From NCBI RefSeq assembly GCF_027579695.1, contig NC_083570.1:100821963-100885962 (forward strand): 64,000 nucleotides of DNA, in the 5' to 3' direction. Positions 1-10,868 of the stretch are shown here, in pieces. The notes under the pieces are model-generated. The model had not been told where the DNA came from and made no database searches. It was given only the letters and a program-made list of their open reading frames with translations. Origin of the DNA: Neoarius graeffei (Eukaryota > Chordata > Actinopteri > Siluriformes > Ariidae). Both the position numbers and the translations under genes were made by a program. Numbering within the stretch: position 1 is the stretch's first letter; every line of letters begins with the position of its first letter.

Positions 1-3000
1 AGCTAATTTTATCCCTAATCTATCCCCAATGAGCAAGCCTGGACCATCTTAGAAGTGTCTAAGCCCCCCTAAAACCATCAAACAAACCCAGCTAGAACCA
101 GCCTGGAAGAACCATCTTAGAAGTGTCCAAGTCCCTCTAAAACCATCAAACAAACCCAGCTAGAACCAGCCTGGAAGAACCATCTTAGTGTCCAAGCCCC
201 TCTAAAACCATCAAACAAGACCAGCTAGAACCAGCCTGGAAGTGTCCAAGCTCCTCTAAAACCATCAAACAAACCCAGCTAGAACCAGCCTCGAAGTGTC
301 TAAGCCCCCCTAAAACCATCAAACAAACCCAGCTAGAACCAGCCTGGAAGAACCATCTTAGAAGTGTCCAAGTCCCTCTAAAACCATCAAATAAGACCAG
401 CTAGAACCAGCCTGGAAGAACCATCTTAGTGTCCAAGCCCCTCTAAAACCATCAAACAAGACCAGCTAGAACCAGCCTGGAAGAACCATCTTAGTGTCCA
501 AGCCCCTCTAAAACCATCAAACAAACCCAGCTAGAACCAGCCTGGAAGAACCATCTTAGAAGTGTCCAAGCCCCTCTAAAACCATCAAATAAGACCAGCT
601 AGAACCAGCCTGGAAGTGTCCAAGCCCCTCTAAAACCATCAAACAAACCCAGCTAGAACCAGCCTAGAAGAACCATCTTAGTGTCCAAGCCCCTCTAAAA
701 CCATCAAACAAGACCAACTAGAACCAGCCTGGAAGTGTCCAAGCCCCTCTAAAACCATCAAATAAGACCAGCTAGAACCAGCCTGGAAGTGTCCAAGCCC
801 CCCTAAAACCATCAAACAAACCCAGCTAGAACCAGTCTGGAAGAACCATCTTAGAAGTGTCCAAGCCCCTCTAAAACCATCAAACAAAACCAGCTAGAAC
901 CAGCCTGGAACAAATCAAGTTTTTGTATAGCGCTTAACAATAAACATTGTCGCAAAGCAGCTTTACAGAATTTGAACGACTTAAAACATGAGCTAATTTT
1001 ATCCCTAATCTATCCCCAATGAGCAAGCCTGGACCATCTTAGAAGTGTCTAAGCCCCCCTAAAACCATCAAACAAACCCAGCTAGAACCAGCCTGGAAGA
1101 ACCATCTTAGTGTCCAAGCCCCTCTAAAACCATCAAACAAACCCAGCTAGAACCAGCCTGGAAGAACCATCTTAGTGTCCAAGCCCCTCTAAAACCATCA
1201 AACAAGACCAGCTAGAACCAGCCTGGAAGTGTCTAAGCCCCCCTAAAACCATCAAACAAACCCAGCTAGAACCAGCCTGGAAGAACCATCTTAGAAGTGT
1301 CCAAGTCCCTCTAAAACCATCAAATAAGACCAGCTAGAACCAGCCTGGAAGTGTCCAAGCCCCTCTAAAACCATCAAACAAGACCAGCTAGAACCAGCCT
1401 GGAAGAACCATCTTAGTGTCCAAGCCCCTCTAAAACCATCAAACAAGACCAGCTAGAACCAGCCTGGAAGAACCATCTTAGTGTCCAAGCCCCTCTAAAA
1501 CCATCAAACAAACCCAGCTAGAACCAGCCTGGAAGAACCATCTTAGAAGTGTCCAAGCCCCTCTAAAACCATCAAATAAGACCAGCTAGAACCAGCCTGG
1601 AAGTGTCCAAGCCCCTCTAAAACCATCAAACAAACCCAGCTAGAACCAGCCTGGAAGAACCATCTTAGTGTCCAAGCCCCTCTAAAACCATCAAACAAGA
1701 CCAGCTAGAACCAGCCTGGAAGTGTCCAAGCCCCTCTAAAACCATCAAATAAGACCAGCTAGAACCAGCCTGGAAGTGTCCAAGCCCCCCTAAAACCATC
1801 AAACAAACCCAGCTAGAACCAGTCTGGAAGAACCATCTTAGAAGTGTCCAAGCCCCTCTAAAACCATCAAACAAAACCAGCTAGAACCAGCCTGGAACAA
1901 ATCAAGTTTTTGTATAGCGCTTAACAATAAACATTGTCGCAAAGCAGCTTTACAGAATTTGAACGACTTAAAACATGAGCTAATTTTATCCCTAATCTAT
2001 CCCCAATGAGCAAGCCTGGACCATCTTAGAAGTGTCTAAGCCCCCCTAAAACCATCAAACAAACCCAGCTAGAACCAGCCTGGAAGAACCATCTTAGAAG
2101 TGTCCAAGTCCCTCTAAAACCATCAAACAAACCCAGCTAGAACCAGCCTGGAAGTGTCCAAGCCCCTCTAAAACCATCAAACAAGACCAGCTAGAACCAG
2201 CCTGGAAGAACCATCTTAGTGTCCAAGCCCCTCTAAAACCATCAAACAAGACCAGCTAGAACCAGCCTGGAAGAACCATCTTAGTGTCCAAGCCCCTCTA
2301 AAACCATCAAATAAGACCAGCTAGAACCAGCCTGGAAGTGTCCAAGCCCCTCTAAAACCATCAAACAAGACCAGCTAGAACCAGCCTGGAAGAACCATCT
2401 TAGTGTCCAAGCCCCTCTAAAACCATCAAACAAGACCAGCTAGAACCAGCCTGGAAGTGTCCAAGCCCCTCTAAAACCATCAAATAAGACCAGCTAGAAC
2501 CAGCCTGGAAGTGTCCAAGCCCCTCTAAAACCATCAAACAAACCCAGCTAGAACCAGCCTGGAAGAACCATCTTAGTGTCCAAGCCCCTCTAAAACCATC
2601 AAACAAGACCAGCTAGAACCAGCCTGGAAGTGTCCAAGCCCCTCTAAAACCATCAAATAAGACCAGCTAGAACCAGCCTGGAAGTGTCCAAGCCCCTCTA
2701 AAACCATCAAACAAACCCAGCTAGAACCAGCCTGGAAGAACCATCTTAGTGTCCAAGCCCCTCTAAAACCATCAAACAAGACCAGCTAGAACCAGCCTGG
2801 AAGTGTCCAAGCCCCTCTAAAACCATCAAACAAGACCAGCTAGAACCAGCCTGGAAGTGTCCAAGCTCCTCTAAAACCATCAAACAAACCCAGCTAGAAC
2901 CAGCCTGGAAGTGTCCAAGCCCCTCTAAAACCATCAAACAAGACCAGCTAGAACCAGCCTGGAAGAACCATCTTAGTGTCCAAGCCCCTCTAAAACCATC

Positions 3001-4153
3001 AAACAAGACCAGCTAGAACCAGCCTGGAAGTGTCCAAGCCCCTCTAAAACCATCAAACAAGACCAGCTAGAACCAGCCTGGAACTGTCCAAGCCCCTCTA
3101 AAACCATCAAACAAGACCAGCTAGAACCAGCCTGGAAGTGTCCAAGCTCCTCTAAAACCATCAAACAAACCCAGCTAGAACCAGCCTGGAAGTGTCCAAG
3201 CCCCTCTAAAACCATCAAACAAGACCAGCTAGAACCAGCCTGGAAGAACCATCTTAGTGTCCAAGCCCCTCTAAAACCATCAAACAAGACCAGCTAGAAC
3301 CAGCCTGGAAGTGTCCAAGCCCCTCTAAAACCATCAAATAAGACCAGCTAGAACCAGCCTGGAAGTGTCCAAGCCCCTCTAAAACCATCAAACAAACCCA
3401 GCTAGAACCAGCCTGGAAGAACCATCTTAGTGTCCAAGCCCCTCTAAAACCATCAAACAAGACCAGCTAGAACCAGCCTGGAAGTGTCCAAGCCCCTCTA
3501 AAACCATCAAACAAACCCAGCTAGAACCAGCCTGGAAGAACCATCTTAGTGTCCAAGCCCCTCTAAAACCATCAAACAAGACCAGCTAGAACCAGCCTGG
3601 AAGTGTCCAAGCCCCTCTAAAACCATCAAACAAGACCAGCTAGAACCAGCCTGGAAGTGTCCAAGCCCCTCTAAAACCATCAAACAAGACCAGCTAGAAC
3701 CAGCCTGGAAGTGTCCAAGCCCCTCTAAAACCATCAAACAAGACCAGCTAGAACCAGCCTGGAAGTGTCCAAGCCCCTCTAAAACCATCAAACAAACCCA
3801 GCTAGAACCAGCCTGGAAGAACCATCTTAGTGTCCAAGCCCCTCTAAAACCATCAAACAAGACCAGCTAGAACCAGCCTGGAAGTGTCCAAGCCCCTCTA
3901 AAACCATCAAATAAGACCAGCTAGAACCAGCCTGGAAGTGTCCAAGCCCCTCTAAAACCATCAAACAAGACCGGCTAGAACCAGCCTGGAAGAACCATCT
4001 TAGAAGTGTCCAAGCCCCTCTAAAACCATCAAATAAGACCAGCTAGAACCAGCCTGGAAGTGTCCAAGCCCCTCTAAAACCATCAAACAAACCCAGCTAG
4101 AACCAGCCTGGAAGAACCATCTTAGTGTCCAAGCCCCTCTAAAACCATCAAAC
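1..4153. repeat. Tandem satellite of 54-bp and 65-bp units with higher-order repeats
   Basis: A core containing CTAAAACCATCAAAC and CAGCTAGAACCAGCCTGG repeats head to tail. Short units are 54 bp. Long units are 65 bp because they carry an extra AACCATCTTAG block. In 2400-3460 the order is periodic: 65+54+54 = 173 bp recurs at 2400, 2573 and 2746, and extended versions of 227 and 281 bp follow. A larger superunit of about 987-990 bp begins at 1, 991 and 1978. Each superunit starts with a block that also contains AGCTAATTTTATCC and the preceding AACATTGTCGCAAAGC segment. Because 54 is a multiple of 3, long minus-strand open frames with an 18-residue period appear; these are by-products. No nudcd2 exon was seen here, so the array probably lies in an upstream nudcd2 intron (inference). 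Confidence 0.95.
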
Positions 4154-4165
4154 AAGACCAGCTAG

Positions 4166-4352
4166 GGGGCGTCGTGGCTCAGGTGGCTAAGGCGCCATAC
4201 CATAAGTCCGGGGACCCGGGTTCGATTCCAACCCGAGGTCATTTCCCGATCCCTCCCCGTCTCTCTCTCCCACTCATTTCCTGTCCTGTCTCTACACTGT
4301 CCTATCCAATAAAGGTGAAAAAAGCCCAAAAAAAATCTTTAAAAAAAAAAAA
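4166..4352 (+). mobile_element. tRNA-derived SINE inserted in the satellite
   Basis: A 187-bp element has a tRNA-like head with box A (TGGCTCAGGTGGC near 4176) and box B (GGTTCGATTCC near 4219), a pyrimidine-rich body, an AATAAA, and an A-rich tail. It is flanked by a perfect 12-bp target-site duplication, AAGACCAGCTAG, at 4154-4165 and 4353-4364, taken from a satellite unit. It is therefore younger than the local amplification. Confidence 0.93.
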
Positions 4353-4536
4353 AAGACCAGCTAGAACCAGCCTGGAAGTGTCCAAGCCCCTCTAAAACCA
4401 TCAAACAAGACCAGCTAGAACCAGCCTGGAAGTGTCCAAGCCCCTCTAAAACCATCAAACAAACCCAGCTAGAACCAGCCTGGAAGTGTCCAAGCCCCTC
4501 TAAAACCATCAAACAAGACCAGCTAGAACCAATCTG

Positions 4537-4662
4537 GGGTGGGTTTCCCAAAAGCCTCTTAACGCTAAGAGCATCTTAACTAAGAGAGACCATTCATTCT
4601 GCTGCTCACGCTACCATTTAACGATGATCTTTGTGTTACGATGCTTTTGGGAAACTCAGGCC
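4537..4662. mobile_element. Short terminal-inverted-repeat element (about 125 bp)
   Basis: GGGTTTCCCAAAAGC at the left end pairs with GCTTTTGGGAAAC at the right end, enclosing about 100 bp unrelated to the satellite. It is a non-autonomous DNA element. No target-site duplication could be fixed, so the superfamily is open. Confidence 0.6.
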
Positions 4663-4887
4663 TGACCAGCTAGAACCAGCTTGGAAGCCCCTCTAAAACC
4701 ATCAAACAAGATCAGCTAGAACCAGCCTGAAAGTGCCCAAGCCCCTCTAATACTATCCAACCTGAGCAGCTAGAACTAGCCTGGAAGAACCATCGTAGAA
4801 GTGTCCAAGCCCCTCTAAAACCATCAAACAAGACCTGCTAGAACCAACCTGCAAGTGTCCATATAATCAGAGCTGACCATTTGGAAC

Positions 4888-5082
4888 GGGGGTCTTCAGT
4901 CTTATCCACAAAGGGTAAGTGTGGCTGCAGGCTTTCTTTCCAACCAGGGACGAGTCACTCCTGATTTCACTTGTTTAACCACTTCATCTTGGTCTCCAAT
5001 CAACGATCAATTGTGCCTCCTATTAGGCTGGTCTGAGAGCCTGCAGCCACACTGGCCTTTTGCAGATAAGATTGAAGGTCCT
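4888..5082. mobile_element. MITE-like inverted-repeat element
   Basis: GGTCTTCAGTCTTATC at the left is the approximate inverse of GATAAGATTGAAGGTCC at the right. Inner arms also pair (GTGTGGCTGCAGGC with GCCTGCAGCCACAC). It interrupts decayed satellite units. No coding sequence is present. Confidence 0.65.
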
Positions 5083-5532
5083 TGATCTAGAACCAGCCTG
5101 GAAGTGTCCAAACCCCTTTAAAACCATCAGACCTGATCAGCTAGAACCTTCCAGACCAGCTAGAACCAGCCTGGAGGTGTCCAGACTTCTCTAAAACCAT
5201 CAAACACCACCAGTTGGAAACCAACCTGACCAGCTAGAACCATCTTGTAAACATCTAAAACCCATGGTTATATAAACCTAACCAGGCATAACCTACTTGA
5301 CCAGTTAGAACCAACCTGGAAATGTCTAAAGCTGTCAAACTTGATTTTGCTAGGTGTCCAAAACTCCTCTACAACCATCAAATCAGACCAGCTAGAAGTA
5401 CTCTGACCAGATAGATTCAGCATATAAATGTTCAAAAGGCATCCAAAACCATGAACCTTGACCATTTTGGCCACACAGACAGGATGGAACCAGAGACCCT
5501 GATCTCATCATGTAAGGACCGATATCAATAAG

Positions 5533-6740
5533 ACTACGTTCAGACTGCACCTTGAAACGACCCATATCCGATTTTTTTGCCCATATGCGACCTGTATCCG
5601 ATTTGTTATTGACAATCTGAACGACACAGATCCGATTTTTTCACATGCGACCCAGGCCGCTTGGATATGTGGTCCTAATTCCGATGCATATCCGATATTT
5701 TCACATGCGACTGCAGTCTGACCGGACAGGTCGCATTCATGCGACCTACACGTCATCAACAAGAGACAAACGTCACTATTCTGCGTTGGCTAATCCCGCC
5801 TCTTTGGTGGAAAACAACAACATTTGTACAGTTTTCAGAATTTAAATAGACTTTTATAGAATTGATCAAGCTAATGGTGGATTTGGTAGGGACCTGGATG
5901 TTGATCTGTTAGCCTGATTAAATAAAACCAGTTTCTATAACTGATTTATAACTTAAACCATCCTGTATTACAAGATTATAAGATTGTTCTGGAAATTTCC
6001 AGTAATTTGACACCTTCGGTCTCATTAGTCTGCTGTTAATCAGATTATTGTGTGAGTTCCGCCGCCGCCACAAAAACCACATCGCCAGGTCTCGCCTCAT
6101 CTCCATAGCAAACTACACTGGTGTTTCTGCACCTTGAGCCAGCGCTGAGAGAAGGTGCAGAATTCAGCTGGCTATAAACAATCTAAATAAATATTTATAA
6201 AAATGTAGAAAAAGTTTATTAATATGACGAAATAAATATGTGCAAATTATTAAGCCTGAATTAAGAGTTTGGTAATACAGCGGCCGTATCCCAAATGACT
6301 GCCTACTGAAGCTCGAGTGCACTATATAGAGTTTAAAAACCCATTACTTCCTAGTAACATGTAGTGCACTTATATAGAAATTAGAGAGACATTTAGGAGT
6401 CAACCCTCGTTACCAGGCTACGTTTTCATTTCAGTTCAGAAACAAAAACGCACACGAGACCTCACACTTTAACACTAACCAGATAATTAAACAAACAAAC
6501 AAAAAAAAGAAATCATTAAACTTGAAGAGTGCGCTTTTTTTTTTTGTTTGTTTACGTATTACGTAGATGTGCTTATTACGTGTCAATTTGCGCATGCGGG
6601 ACACTTTTGGGTCGTTTTCCGTTCATATTGGAGATCGCATACAAGTCTCATATAATTGGTAATGTGAACGGCCTAACAAAAAAATCGGATTTCACAACAA
6701 ATCGGATATGGGTCGTTTCAGGGTGCAGTCTGAACGTAGT
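5533..6740. mobile_element. Non-autonomous DNA transposon with ACTACGTTCAGACTGCACC ends
   Basis: The left end ACTACGTTCAGACTGCACC is matched by its reverse complement at 6721-6740. Inside both ends an ATCCGATTT motif recurs in each orientation, typical of subterminal repeats. A related family member lies at 32768-33832. I could not define a target-site duplication. No intact transposase was seen. Confidence 0.75.
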
Positions 6741-6837
6741 GTAAAGAAACTGAACTATGGCTGACAACATTGGAGATGCAGTGTGTTTGTGTTTGATGCA
6801 TTTGCCATATTCAGCTTGTTTTCTTTCCCCACTACAG

Positions 6838-6886
6838 GGGAAATTGTTTGGAACGACAGTGGGTGATGAAGCAACATGGACACTAG
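6838..6886 (+). CDS. nudcd2: nudcd2 internal exon (CS/NudC domain, partial gene)
   Basis: NUDCD2 is a small NudC-family co-chaperone with a CS (p23-like) domain. This 49-nt exon follows an acceptor (CACTACAG) and ends at a donor (G/GTAAGA). It reads GKLFGTTVGDEATWTL plus one base, matching the family stretch GKLF-x5-DE-x-TWTL in the second half of the CS domain. It ends in phase 1 and joins cleanly to the exon at 8042. The preceding exon(s), which should carry the N-terminus and the first half of the CS domain, were not found between 1 and 6837, so they are probably left of the window. Confidence 0.93.
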
Positions 6887-6919
6887 GTAAGATTTCTCTG
6901 TCCAGTGAAGGCTGATTAA

Positions 6920-7987
6920 GGCCCACTTTACACGGGGACGGTATAAAACAAAAACGCAAAAGTCCGTTTTCGTTCTCACTTTTTTCCGCGTCTACATGAC
7001 CGTTTTCAAGGAGGAAATCTGCGTCTATGCGGTGACGCATAAATGTCTCCGCTATGTCTGCATGCATGCGCAACGTCTTCTGTCTTGTCTGATCTGCACA
7101 TCTGCGCCGCTGTTCTGTCAAGTTATCCTACCAAGCCTACTACGCATGCGCGAAATCCAGGAGGGTAGGAAAATTCAACAGTAGTTTTGTCCCACCGATC
7201 AGCTGGGCTGATAGAAAATCGGTGAGAATTTCACGCATTTGCCGATTTTTATGTTTTGTGCGTATTGGTCGAGTCTTTGGCAGAGTCAAATAATTTGTAA
7301 TGACTTGTTTTGAATAATAAAACGGTCTGTATGAGAACTTGCTAGGATAACTTTACAGAACACCGGTCCGGCTGAGGTACTGTAGCGCTCGAGGGAGGAG
7401 CAGGAACAAACCGAAACTCTTTTAATCTGCCTTTATTAAGTAACACTCACTCTTGTTTCGGTGAAGAAGAGAAAAGGCAGTGTCCATCTCAGCAAAATAA
7501 ACCCGTTCGGCTGCTAGTTTTGTTTTCAGTCTCGGGTTTATGGTTTCACGAGCGGCTTGAATAGGCGGCGCGTGCGTGCGTAACTTGGCGACACCAAACT
7601 GAGGAGCTCCAGCCGGGCGAGTGAGCAGGAAAACACATCTACTGCATTAAAACACAGAGCAGCTTGAAGGTCCGTTAGATCGATGTAATCAGACATGCTC
7701 TTACTTTTTTACTTACTTTCTTACTTCCCGGGCTGCCATGTGCAGTATATGACATATGTATGAGGTAAACGCGTACCCGACGTGAGCAGATCCGAGCAGA
7801 GTTTCGCGTATTGGGTAGTTTAGACGGATATGCAACGGGGGCCGTTTTTAACTTATCCACTCTGGAAGGCGTTTTCAATTTTATCCGTTTTTCAGCCTCG
7901 GAAACGCCGTCCCCGTGTAAACGAAAGGCACTTCTGATAAAATATTTAGTCGTTTTTACCTGACAGCGTCCTCGTGTAATCGGGCCC
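6920..7987. mobile_element. TNA-target (PIF/Harbinger-like) MITE filling a nudcd2 intron
   Basis: Terminal inverted repeats (left GGCCCACTTTACACGGGG, right inverse GGGCCCGATTACACGAGG) are flanked by a 3-bp TAA duplication at 6917-6919 and 7988-7990. A second inner copy of the end motif (GCCGTCCCCGTGTAAACG) lies near 7903-7920. No transposase is visible. The element occupies 1,068 of the 1,155 nt between two nudcd2 exons, starting 33 nt after the donor and ending 54 nt before the acceptor. Confidence 0.88.
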
Positions 7988-8041
7988 TAAGTGCACGTCA
8001 ATCCAATTAAATCCTTTTTTTTTTTTTTTTTAATGCTTCAG

Positions 8042-8193
8042 AGGACAAAAAGTTGATCAGGATAGTTCTGATGAAGACGAACCGCGAGGCAGGGAACTGC
8101 TGGACATCGCTGTTGGAGGAGCAGTACGCTGCTGACCCGTGGCTGCAGGATCAGATGCAGAGGAAACTCACCCTGGAGAGGTTCCAGAGAGAG
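8042..8193 (+). CDS. nudcd2: nudcd2 exon (end of CS domain and C-terminal helix region)
   Basis: After a long T-tract and the acceptor GCTTCAG, this 152-nt exon supplies two bases to complete Glu and then 50 codons. The segments VLMKTNREAGNCWTSLLE and YAADPWLQDQMQRKLTLE follow closely what is known of vertebrate NUDCD2. The exon ends at GAG/GTACAG in phase 0 and joins the last exon at 17639 after a 9.4-kb, repeat-filled intron. The frame is intact, with no sign of decay. Confidence 0.97.
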
Positions 8194-8326
8194 GTACAGT
8201 CGCCCAAAACTTCATATATAATTTTTTTTTTTACTCCACTGTTTCCCAGCCCTGATCCCGGGGGCTATTCTGGGAATAAAATCCTTAACGTTCACTACAT
8301 CTCTGCTTTTTTTTTTTTTAAATATA

Positions 8327-8851
8327 TACTACCGTTCAAAAGTTTGGGGTCACTTTGAAATGTCCTTATTTTTGAAAGAAAAGCACTGTTCTTTTCGATG
8401 AAGATCACTTTAAACTAATCAGAAATCCACTCTATACATTGCTAATGTGGTAAATGACTATTCTAGCTGCAAATGTCTGGTTTTTGGTGCAATATCTCCA
8501 TAGGTGTATAGAGGCCCATTTCCAGCAACATCTCCAGTGTTCTAATGGTACAATGTGTTTGCTCATTGCCTCAGAAGGCTAATGGATGATTAGAAAACCC
8601 TTGTACAATCATGTTAGCACAGCTGAAAACAGTTGAGCTCTTTAGAGAAGCTATAAAACTGACCTTCCTTTGAGCAGATTGAGTTTCTGGAGCATCACAT
8701 TTGTGGGGTCGATTAAATGCTCAAAATGGCCAGAAAAATGTCTTGACTATATTTTCTATTCGTTTTACAACTTATGGTGGGAAATAAAAGTGTGACTTTT
8801 CATGGAAAACACAAAATTGTCTGGGTGACCCCAAACTTTTGAACGGTAGTG
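8327..8851. mobile_element. Tc1/mariner-type MITE
   Basis: Ends read ACTACCGTTCAAAAGTTTGG (left) and its inverse (right). The right end finishes GGTAGTGT before TA; the left begins after TA, with one mismatch in the outermost bases. The 525-bp interior has no transposase frame. The TA flanks and end motif fit non-autonomous Tc1-like elements common in fish. Confidence 0.85.
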
Positions 8852-8854
8852 TAT

Positions 8855-9261
8855 TCAGATGGTATAAAGAGCATTTAAGAACAGACGAAAGAAATGTAGG
8901 TCAGAAGCTTCGTATGAAAAAAGCAGGTCAGACAGAGGCACAAAAAGGGTTAAAGGAAAAAAAACGCTGGTATCTGTAATCAGACAAGTGGTCTTATTCT
9001 TCAGAGAGGGGGTGACTTTGTTTATAGCTGCTATAATGTAAGTGATAACAGGCACTAGCTTGTTTCATTACCTTCCACAACATTAAATGTAACTATAAAC
9101 TGATTAAAAAAAGCATTACATTTCATCGTTTAGTAAATACACATGCATAACTGTTGCCAAATTCCTGTGGTATAAGAGGAATAAAACTGTTTATTTTCTA
9201 TTATACCACAGTGCTGTTCAAGCTTGATTCTGATTGGTCAGAAGGTGTTGATTTAATTTTG
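8855..9261. other. nudcd2 intron, no gene seen
   Basis: Intronic AT-rich sequence. A motif containing CTGATTGGTCAGAAGGTGT near 9230 recurs near 52756, upstream of a second copy of the repeat that follows here. No coding feature is supported. Confidence 0.6.
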
Positions 9262-9371
9262 ACTGACTACCTCACCTGGGACAGAGTCCACCAGGGGGTG
9301 AGGTATTTGTTTTCGGTTGGGTTTCTTTGGTTTTTTTTGTTAATTATTACAGGAAAACAGCTGGATCAATC

Positions 9372-9754
9372 AGGGGCGGCACGGTGGTGTAGTGGTTAGC
9401 GCTGTCGCCTCACAGCAAGAAGGTCCGGGTTTGAGCCCCGTGGCCGGCGAGGGCCTTTCTGTGCGGAGTTTGCATGTTCTCCCCGTGTCCGCGTGGGTTT
9501 CCTCCGGGTGCTCCGGTTTCCCCCACAGTCCAAAGACATGCAGGTTAGGTTAACTGGTGACTCTAAATTGACTGTAGGTGTGAATGTGAGTGTGAATGGT
9601 TGTCTGTGTCTATGTGTCAGCCCTGTGATGACCTGGCGACTTGTCCAGGGTGTACCCCGCCTCTCGCCCGTAGTCAGCTGGGATAGGCTCCAGCTTGCCT
9701 GCGACCCTGTAGAACAGGATAAAGCGGCTACAGATGATGAGATGAGATGAGCTG
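9372..9754 (+). mobile_element. tRNA-derived SINE (dominant family), full length
   Basis: The tRNA-like head contains GTGGTGTAGTGGTTAGCG (box A region) and GGTTTGAGCCCC (box B region). The body carries the CCAAAGACATGCAGG and GTAGTCAGCTGGGATAGG blocks and ends in a (GATGA)n tail. The 3' part resembles L2-type LINE tails (inference from family knowledge). A 13-bp duplication, AGCTGGATCAATC, lies at 9359-9371 and 9755-9767. Confidence 0.95.
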
Positions 9755-10124
9755 AGCTGGATCAATCTTCATGAAACTTTCAGGATAGATGGGTATTAGT
9801 CTCAAATAGAACCTCCAACATTTTGAGGATCATCTGACCAAGGTGACCAAAAAGGTCAAAATCGTTTTTGTTGTGACTACTGCTAGCCACTACGTCATCG
9901 TGCATGCGCATACATGTTCCTGTTAAAATGGCCAGTGAGTGTATACAATTCGGTTCACCATTCAAAATAAACGGACTAAAGAAATCGCTTTCAGACATGT
10001 TTATGCTTATTGCAGAGGGAAAGTCCGTTCCATTGAGCTCTAGCGCCGGGCCATTTCCGGGAAATAAGAGTTTGGGTCATGGCGACAGCATGTGTATGTC
10101 AGCCTCGGTTTTCGAAAACTCTAA

Positions 10125-10608
10125 TACCCCTTTTCCACCAAATCAGTTCCAGGGCTGGTGCTGGTTCACAACTCGTTCAACTTGCGAGCCAGCTGAGAAC
10201 CAGTTTGCTTTTCCATAGCTCGCGGTGCTAAGGGAAGCTACGTCATTACGTCGCTGTATACATCATTACGTCGCTACGTTTGCATAAACCTTGGCGCGAA
10301 TATCGAAGCAAAAACAACACGGAAGAAGCAGCAATAATAATAATGGATGACTTCGCGTTTGTACAGCTGCTGCTTCTCGTCGCTTAAAAATGGCGATCTT
10401 TCGCGGTCTTGTTATTGGTCTTAACAACTCCGCCCCCCCGCTGACATAAGCGGTTCTTTCCTCTGGCCCAGCAGAGAGTTGGTGCTAGCCTGGAACCGGT
10501 TTTTCTGGCCCCAGAGCCAGTTCTTTGTCAGTGGAAACAGAAAACCCGGTTCCAAACTAAGCACTGGGCCCGAACCAGCCCTGGAACTGCTTTGGTGGAA
10601 AAGGGGCA
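10125..10608. mobile_element. TNA-target MITE, CCCCTTTTCCACCAAA family, copy 1
   Basis: The left end TACCCCTTTTCCACCAAA matches the inverse of TTTGGTGGAAAAGGGGCA at the right. A 3-bp TAA duplication lies at 10122-10124 and 10609-10611. The interior is imperfectly palindromic (AGTTCCAGGGCTGG and CCAGCCCTGGAACT). Sister copies are at 16604-17062 and 39458-39961. Confidence 0.88.
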
Positions 10609-10868
10609 TAAGAGGCAAGAGTAGAATAATATAAAGTACAGACACTTGGGTATATTTTACTTCGGTGACCACTTTTTTTTTTTAACTGTTCGTTTTTGGA
10701 TTACGCTTCATTTTTGTGGCTACTGCCTCACAGTAAATACATATATGCTATATTTACTGTATGGACATGGGATCAGAAAACCATTTTATTTATAAGTAGC
10801 AGCCACATGGACCTATGGAGCCACATGGAGTACCTATTTTTTTTTTTTAACGTGATATCTTCCTTCAT

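Larger units (their letters stand above)
4365..5480. repeat. Decaying edge of the satellite array
   Basis: Recognisable satellite units continue to about 4535 and then become increasingly diverged, with fragments such as CAGCTAGAACCAGCCTGG still readable to about 5180 and weaker ones to about 5480. Two small inverted-repeat elements interrupt this zone. Diverged units at an array edge are expected because homogenisation is weaker there. Confidence 0.8.

Noticed and set aside
678-3860. Series of minus-strand open frames with an 18-residue repeat containing GSSWSCLMVLEGLGHFQA
   Set aside because: They arise because the satellite unit length is a multiple of 3. Frame length follows unit order only, and no promoter, splice or family evidence supports a protein.
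1-4153. CRISPR-like array
   Set aside because: Repeats are contiguous without unique spacers, and the genome is eukaryotic.
9380-9440. Possible functional tRNA genes at SINE heads
   Set aside because: Box A- and B-like sequences are present, but the acceptor stem and anticodon arm do not fold as a tRNA, and each is joined to a SINE body.
9372-9754. Open frames such as those with VNVSVNGCLCLCVSP in many places
   Set aside because: They are translations of the abundant SINE and recur wherever it lies, in both orientations. They are not genes.
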